64,000 bases of DNA. It comes from Lethocerus indicus (Eukaryota > Arthropoda > Insecta > Hemiptera > Belostomatidae). The stretch spans positions 32,999,940 to 33,063,939 of the forward strand of contig JACDQD010000004.1 in NCBI GenBank assembly GCA_019843655.1, given 5' to 3'. Shown piece by piece: positions 58,168 to 64,000 of this stretch (its first letter is position 1; every line of letters begins with the position of its first letter). A program made the translations under genes and the position numbers. The notes beneath the pieces are model-generated. The model searched no databases, had not been told where the DNA came from, and saw nothing but the letters and a program-made list of their open reading frames with translations.

Positions 58168-59498
58168 TTTTTTGGGGTGGTCAATGGGGTTTCCATTCTC
58201 TTTTCTGCCGATGTTTAAGCGCAGACCCGCGTTTTATTATCCCTGCGGTTTTATTAACAGGCCAATCCGCCCCGCCATAATAATCCCCTCGCCGCCCCCC
58301 ATTACCGATATTAAACGTCCGATTCCGTGTTTCACTGCACTTAGTCAACCGGGCTCCGTCCGACTAACCCAGTGACTCATCTCTCTCTCTCTCTCTCCCT
58401 TTGCGGCGTTTCGACGCCGTTCCCTTTATTTCATCGACGCTTCCGTTTGACAACCTCCCGGGAGTATTTTTAGTCACCGACTCGACACTGAGCCGACAGC
58501 CTGAGTCGTAGCTGGCGTATTTCAAGTGTTAATGTCGCGGCGCCGTTAACAACAAACAGCGTTGTGTAAAGTTTAAAGCGCCGATTTGACGCGGCGCGTA
58601 CTCGAGATCGGAAAGTTGGTGGGGACAGAAAATTAATCGGCGTTACGTATTTTGTACACCAGCTCTACAGAAATACAACAATAGTTGGGTAAAACGGAAT
58701 TGAACTACCTTCGCGACGATCCATTTGAATGAGCAGCGAATAGTTACTTCCTAATTACGGCTTCGTTATTCTTCAACATACTCAACAGACGTCTTGTAAT
58801 GTTATGAGTATATTTTTCCGTTTAAATTATATAATTTAAGTCTCATCCTGAACCCAATAAGCTTTAAAATCTCCCCGCAGTTGGACTCCAAAATTTTCAT
58901 ATTCCAGGGATCATATTTCGATGCTATCTTATTACGCAAAAATTGTATATTTGGCTATAACCTTGCCTTATTTACGACAGTTGATCTACAAGTTTGATTG
59001 CAGTTGTTGAGATTATAGAATTTATAAAACAAAGTTGGTAGTTACAAGAAAAACTAGTGCATTAAAATATTACGGTAAATTAAAAATTGCTACGCACCGC
59101 AGTAAACTTTATCTGTACAATGGTCGTGGTCACGTGATCACGTGAGTGAGCAGGTATGAATTATTCAAGGTTCTGAGCAAGATGCAATTGTCGATCATAC
59201 ATTAGGGAATTATTTGGAATCGGGAATAATTCTCCAAAAAGGGGAATCTACTGACGTTTTAGCTCCGTAGGGAAAATATTACTGTGCGGCTAATAACAAT
59301 ACGGCTAATGGCAAACCCAGGTTAAAGCAGCTCTGTAACTGCTATTCAAGGACTGATTTATTTAATCGTTATTAACGCTTAATTACGTAATTGAACTAGT
59401 TAAACATCCAATTTAAAATCGTGGTCGTCGAATAATCGAGAGGAATGTCGCCTGAGCTGATTCGTACCGCATAATTCGTAGCACTTTACGAGTTTAAT
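58168..59498. other. Intergenic, nothing recognised
   Basis: Short CT tract at 58379-58400. Otherwise unique-looking sequence and no gene. Confidence 0.45.
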
Positions 59499-59509
59499 AC
59501 TTATTTCGT

Positions 59510-59807
59510 TAATTTGATATACCTGTTTTGTGGTCTGCGAGGGGTTGGACTACTGTAGGTTCGTGAAATTTCTGTCTCCTCTCGCCGGTTTGGTCTTTTG
59601 CTGGACCGGTTTCGGCTGCTCGCCATCTTCAGTAGCGCTGTTAGCACTTGCACAGTACATGTGACAGTGACAGTGCAGTGAGGATGCCCAAAAAACATCC
59701 AAAGTGCTAACAGTGACTGCTAACACCGCTACTGAAGATGGCGAGCAGCCGAAACCGGTCCAGCAGAAGACCAAACCGGCGAGAGGAGACAGAAACTTCA
59801 CGGACCT
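59510..59807 (-). mobile_element. Hairpin element, copy 12
   Basis: The outer end AATTTGATATACCTGTTTTG is followed by two well-preserved inverted arms. The flanks ACTTATTTCGT (59499-59509) and ACTTATTTCAT (59808-59818) form an 11 bp duplication. The core reads GAAACCGGTCCAGCAG, so GTC is changed to GTCC and the stem I partner to CAGC. Confidence 0.86.
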
Positions 59808-59818
59808 ACTTATTTCAT

Positions 59819-61339
59819 CGTATTCACATGGAATACACAATTTTAATTGTGGCTCAGAAAAACATAACTCAATTCCCGTCAATTCTGTCTCTCGACCGAA
59901 TATCATAGCTTTTCGTCCAAATTTCGTCCGTTTCTTCTGCGGAAGTACTAAATATCTTCGGGGAGCGTGAAGCAAAACACTCCGGTGTACTTACCGGGAC
60001 TTGGAAGGAAACTAAGCTGGATATGTTTTATAGGGGTGGGGGGTGGATGGGCTGGAACTTATTGTCCGTCGGGCGTCCATAATCCTTTTAATGGACGGTT
60101 GACTACTTACAAATTCGTAATCCGATTAACAGATAAAGTTGGCGGAATTAATTTTCAGTTAGTAGGAGGACGATAAATGATTCGTAGCTGGGGAAACTGT
60201 CTGTTACCGCCTGGTAGCGTTAGGTAAAATTTATAATTGGGGCCTATAACTAATAGAAATTATAATCGAAAGGACAAATGTATCTTTTCAATTTCGTCTG
60301 TTGGGCATGTGAAGCAAATTGAAAAATTACATCTCCCGTACAGCACCCGATTTTATCCCCGATCGTGCAATTAATTTAATTCAAAATTTTTCTGCAATTC
60401 GACCATTTTCTGAATGAAAATCAATGATAAGATTCATTTAACCATATGGTGCAAACGAGGTAAAATATAAAGTTCTGTTGGGGAGGGAGGAATATTTCGA
60501 GGATGGTACTCGTAACGGATAATATTTGAAAGAGTAATTTAATTCATAATGGTTGGGGGGGGGGGTTTAATACGCCGGTCGGAGCTTTAGTGACTGGAGA
60601 TAATGAAGATTTCGATTAAGGGGTTTGAAGTGGTTAAAGCTTTATCTTCCCCCACTCGAGTCCGGCAGTGTTGTCCGTACTTGTTAATTTCTTTCGATAA
60701 CTCGGCCAAGTATGCATACCCTGGAAGGGGTGGGGGGTGGGGGGGGGCTGCTGGCCATTGACTAGTTCTCCGGAGTTCTCGTGTGCACCGCATTGATTTT
60801 ATACCTAGTGACGTCAGTGGAAACCGCCCGTTCATAGAGCCCCTGCCTCGCTCTCCCTCCCTCTCTCTCCCTTTATCACTCCCTCTCCCTCTATCTCTAC
60901 CTCTCTCTATCTATCTCTCTCTCTTCCTATCCCTCTCAGGTACGCACGCTCCACTTCCTCTTGACGTAGGGCCCCCGCCCCCTCCCCCCATTCTTAATTT
61001 CCGCAGTTAGAGTCCTCCCCGCCCCCGGAGTATTGTCAATAACGGGGCTGTTTCGCCGTCCTCCGTTTTCCCGAAGACAAAAAAAATACGAAAACCAATA
61101 ATTCCACAATTCTTCGAAACGAGCTGTATTTGTGGCGCATCGGGCGTCGCTGGAAATATCGCCCAATTTTCGGCTATTTTATCCGCCCAATGTATCTCCC
61201 CGGTATTCAAGCGATTTCAGCGTTATTCCTGAGAGATATAATTGTATAGAAATCTGATTCAACTGACAGAGCGGCACCGAAACTGATATTGCACAACAAA
61301 CGCAAATCTGGATTCCAGTTATCCCCTTGTTAGGGCTTT
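59819..61339. other. Intergenic, nothing recognised
   Basis: Contains G runs (60553-60566, 60726-60747) and a CT-rich tract (60850-60940). No gene seen. Confidence 0.45.
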
Positions 61340-61395
61340 TCCCCCGTTCCGTCGATCGTGTCTGTTTCTCGCCGTCTTCAGTAGCGCTGTAGTCC
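61340..61395. mobile_element. Hairpin element, fragment
   Basis: CTCGCCGTCTTCAGTAGCGC with diverged upstream sequence (CCGTTCCGTCGATCGTGTC) matches part of one arm only. Confidence 0.5.
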
Positions 61396-63723
61396 ATCCC
61401 TTCGTCGGACGGGAATTTTAAGACGACTAGTTAATGTAACACTTTGCACTCCGGACCATTCTGGATGTCACTGTCACTGCTATCGTTTTCGTCTATATTT
61501 AGTCTTTCTGACGTATGCGTTTAAACGTCTTATCAGGAGCTCATCTTCACTACTGCTTGTGCCACGAGACTCAATCCCGTTTGAACGTTCTGCCATTCTT
61601 CTAATACAAAAAATGAATAAATATATGGGTTGAAAATTTCTAACTGTCATTACTTAGCCACTCTGTCTAATTGTTAACCAGACTGAGCTCAGCTTTGAAA
61701 CTCAAAACTCGCCGAAATCTCTTTTATATATCTTAGTAATTTTACTATATTTTGATTTGATGTCTTGTGCCGTTTCAAGAGAAAACATCGGGCGAAACGC
61801 GCACGCCACAAAAAGTTGCGCGGAAATAACTTAATTCCCCGTAAACACTAATAAATTTCAATGCCCCCAGAGGGTTAATTATTTTTGCATGTGGGACTAA
61901 TTTCCTTCTACTGGATACGACGAAAAGTCAGCACTGGTCCGGGATCATAAGAGTAATGTACGGAATTTCTCGTTTCCATAATTTCAGTCACATTTGTATC
62001 CGTATGCGAAAGTATTTTTTTATCCGATTGAATGTGTAATCGCTACGTAATTAATTATTTACAGTACTGCTTTCGCGACAGTGGCACAGACCTGCAGGGT
62101 TTCAGTGGAAAACACCTTTCGTCAGGTGTTTGGAGACAAAAAAAAATAGCCGACGAAGGGATAGATTTTGGCCGCCAGCCGATAGATAGATGTTGTGGGC
62201 GGTGGCGTAACGCCGCCAAATCGAATTACGCAACCCCCCGGTCCCGATAAAGCGGAAGACCGTGAAGAAGCCGATGAGCTGTGAATTAACCGATGCCGGA
62301 TCCAAAATCTTAATGCTCTTTTACCCCCACCCCTGAAGTCCCATTCCTTTGGGGGCGCCCCCGCCCGGTTAACTGACTAATGAGCAACCCAATTTGAGCG
62401 CGCCCTTTTGAGACGACCGAGTGGCGGAAATAATTTATTTCATTATGAAAAGTCCCGGTCCTGTAAGTGGGTGAGGCGGTTGGGGGGGGTAGGAAGACCT
62501 CTCGAAAGAAAGCCAGGGCGTTCCGCCGACGAATTATTAATATACCCTGAAAGAGGAACGTCTTAAGATTCAAAAACCGTACCCGATCCGTACATTGAAG
62601 AGATACTGCGGGACTCTATTTAATCGCTCATTTAAATATTCTTCGGATTAAATTTATCTATAGTTATATTTTGTACAAATCAAATCAGTATCGAGCTGTA
62701 TCATACTTCTTCCTTATCCTGACCTTCGAACTGGAATAGAAATATGGTTTTGCGAGTTAAATGGCTTATGATGAGGTTGGGTAGTGTCGGGATTTTTTTT
62801 TACATCGGGTCGAAAATTGATATTACATTCGAACGCCCCGTTTAATTATATTCCCCCCCCCGATTGTCATTTTTGATCCCCTTTTTCTGGCCAAAAATAT
62901 TTTGTATCGACATAGTTTGTCGTCACGCGATACAATTCCCGTCCGATTTTCTTACCGTCTTATCGCCGAGGCATCGACGACGGAAATTGCCACCGGATTA
63001 TAAATATATTTCAAGGCAACTGCGCAAAAAAAGTTCGGGCGTGGGGGCCCCAACAGTTTCGTTCGCGCATTTTCAAGTAAAAATCTCATGATTCAGCCGC
63101 CGGAGTTGAAGAATGAATTGTGACATGGATCGAAACAAGCAGATTTTTAATTATTTTTAACTAAAAGTATTATCCCCCCCCCGAACGATTTCCGATAGCC
63201 CAGAAGAAGACTGAGGAGGTCCACAATTCCAAAAAGGACTTACACAAATGGGCCCTCGGAATTGGACCCACTTTATCTTACCTAACGCTTAATCTGGCTG
63301 GAATCCAATCGAACTGTTTGATCGGACATTACTCAAATTGCTATTTTAATGCAATTCTAATATGTAATAAATATCGTCCATTTCTGATTTCATCCCCCTC
63401 CCCCTCTGTAAATTGTATGCTCCTCCGTGTATCGATTATTTTAGGAATTCGGGGTAATAGAGAGCCACACATCCCCTACGTTATGTACGAAATTGTAAAC
63501 GGCGTTAAGGAAAGCAAAACCCCAAAAACTTACTCCATGTTGGTCTCCCGTAGTAATAAATTAAAAGAGACTTACTCGATACCGTTTTCATGATTCACCC
63601 CCCCCCTTCCCCTCGCCACGGTTCGTTGGCGCAAATTTTCCCTTCACATTTTTCCGCTGTTTTATCTCGCCCATTTCGGTCTACAAAGAAATAATTACAT
63701 CTCGACCCTTTCAACGACGGCGG

Positions 63724-63765
<42 letters not shown>

Positions 63766-64000
63766 CTTTGATCCGTTTTAATTCCTTCCTGCGGTATTGG
63801 ATTCTACGGGGTGGGGGGGCCGACGGTTCTAATGCAACGCCACAGTTGCAGACTTCAGAGGCAACGAAAGGGCGAAAGGGGAGATAAAGTGCCCTCGAGT
63901 TCGTTGCCAAATGTGCCCCAAGGTCAAAATACAGGGGGTGGTATTTTGATTAATACAAGCGGAATCCAATAAATAGAACTGTTCGATCGAACTCGAAGAT
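61396..64000. other. Intergenic, nothing recognised
   Basis: Holds homopolymer runs and a (TA)n tract (63728-63762). No exon, RNA gene or transposon end that I can support. Confidence 0.45.

Noticed and set aside
5586..59807. Hairpin family as a tRNA-derived SINE
   Set aside because: GGTTGGAATAC resembles a B box, but there is no A box at proper spacing and no tRNA-like fold.

Overview
This window is animal nuclear DNA, most likely from an arthropod and probably an insect. The genes are split by GT-AG introns, mostly 60 to 400 bp long. The proteins are conserved animal housekeeping proteins. The flanks are full of decayed mariner-type elements, miniature elements, simple repeats and satellite-like arrays. 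CpG is not visibly depleted. I cannot name the species.

The centre, 22.4 to 41.6 kb, is a compact gene block. On the minus strand is an eight-exon TRABID/ZRANB1 deubiquitinase (28835 down to 22419). Next is a possible small first exon (29872-29770, minus) of unknown identity. On the plus strand is Rab28 (30908-31969), whose reading frame is one nucleotide short at the exon 2/3 junction. MRPS18C, a mitochondrial ribosomal protein, lies on the minus strand (33815-33005) and converges on Rab28. A 22-exon RRP12 (34225-41568, plus) is divergent from MRPS18C across about 410 bp that probably holds both promoters. RRP12 (nucleolar ribosome assembly) and MRPS18C (mitochondrial ribosome) share that promoter region. 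TRABID (K29/K33-linked ubiquitin) and Rab28 (farnesylated GTPase) are functionally unrelated neighbours.

The flanks, 1 to 22 kb and 42 to 64 kb, are gene-poor. They hold one clear GC-rich coding exon of unknown function (9180-9740, with repeated RRPS motifs). A weaker candidate exon lies in a CpG-rich island (42885-42996). There are also four kinds of mariner-derived element, a piggyBac-like miniature element (51156-51487), a 0.5 kb dispersed repeat in two copies, and three arrays of an A/T-run plus GGCC repeat, one of which reverses orientation in its middle.

The most unusual component is a family of hairpin-forming elements, about 300 to 550 bp long, with around a dozen copies plus fragments. 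Each has two inverted arms of roughly 100 bp, unlike outer ends, and (in seven copies) target-site duplications of about 11-15 bp. Variable duplications and an asymmetric end point to retrotransposition rather than cut-and-paste transposition. The arms carry a motif arranged like a minimal hammerhead ribozyme (CTGAAGA, short stem, GAAA, very short stem, GTC, then bases complementary to those before CTGAAGA). This suggests a Penelope-like or retrozyme-like origin. That link is a hypothesis; the motif has one extra base in its core.
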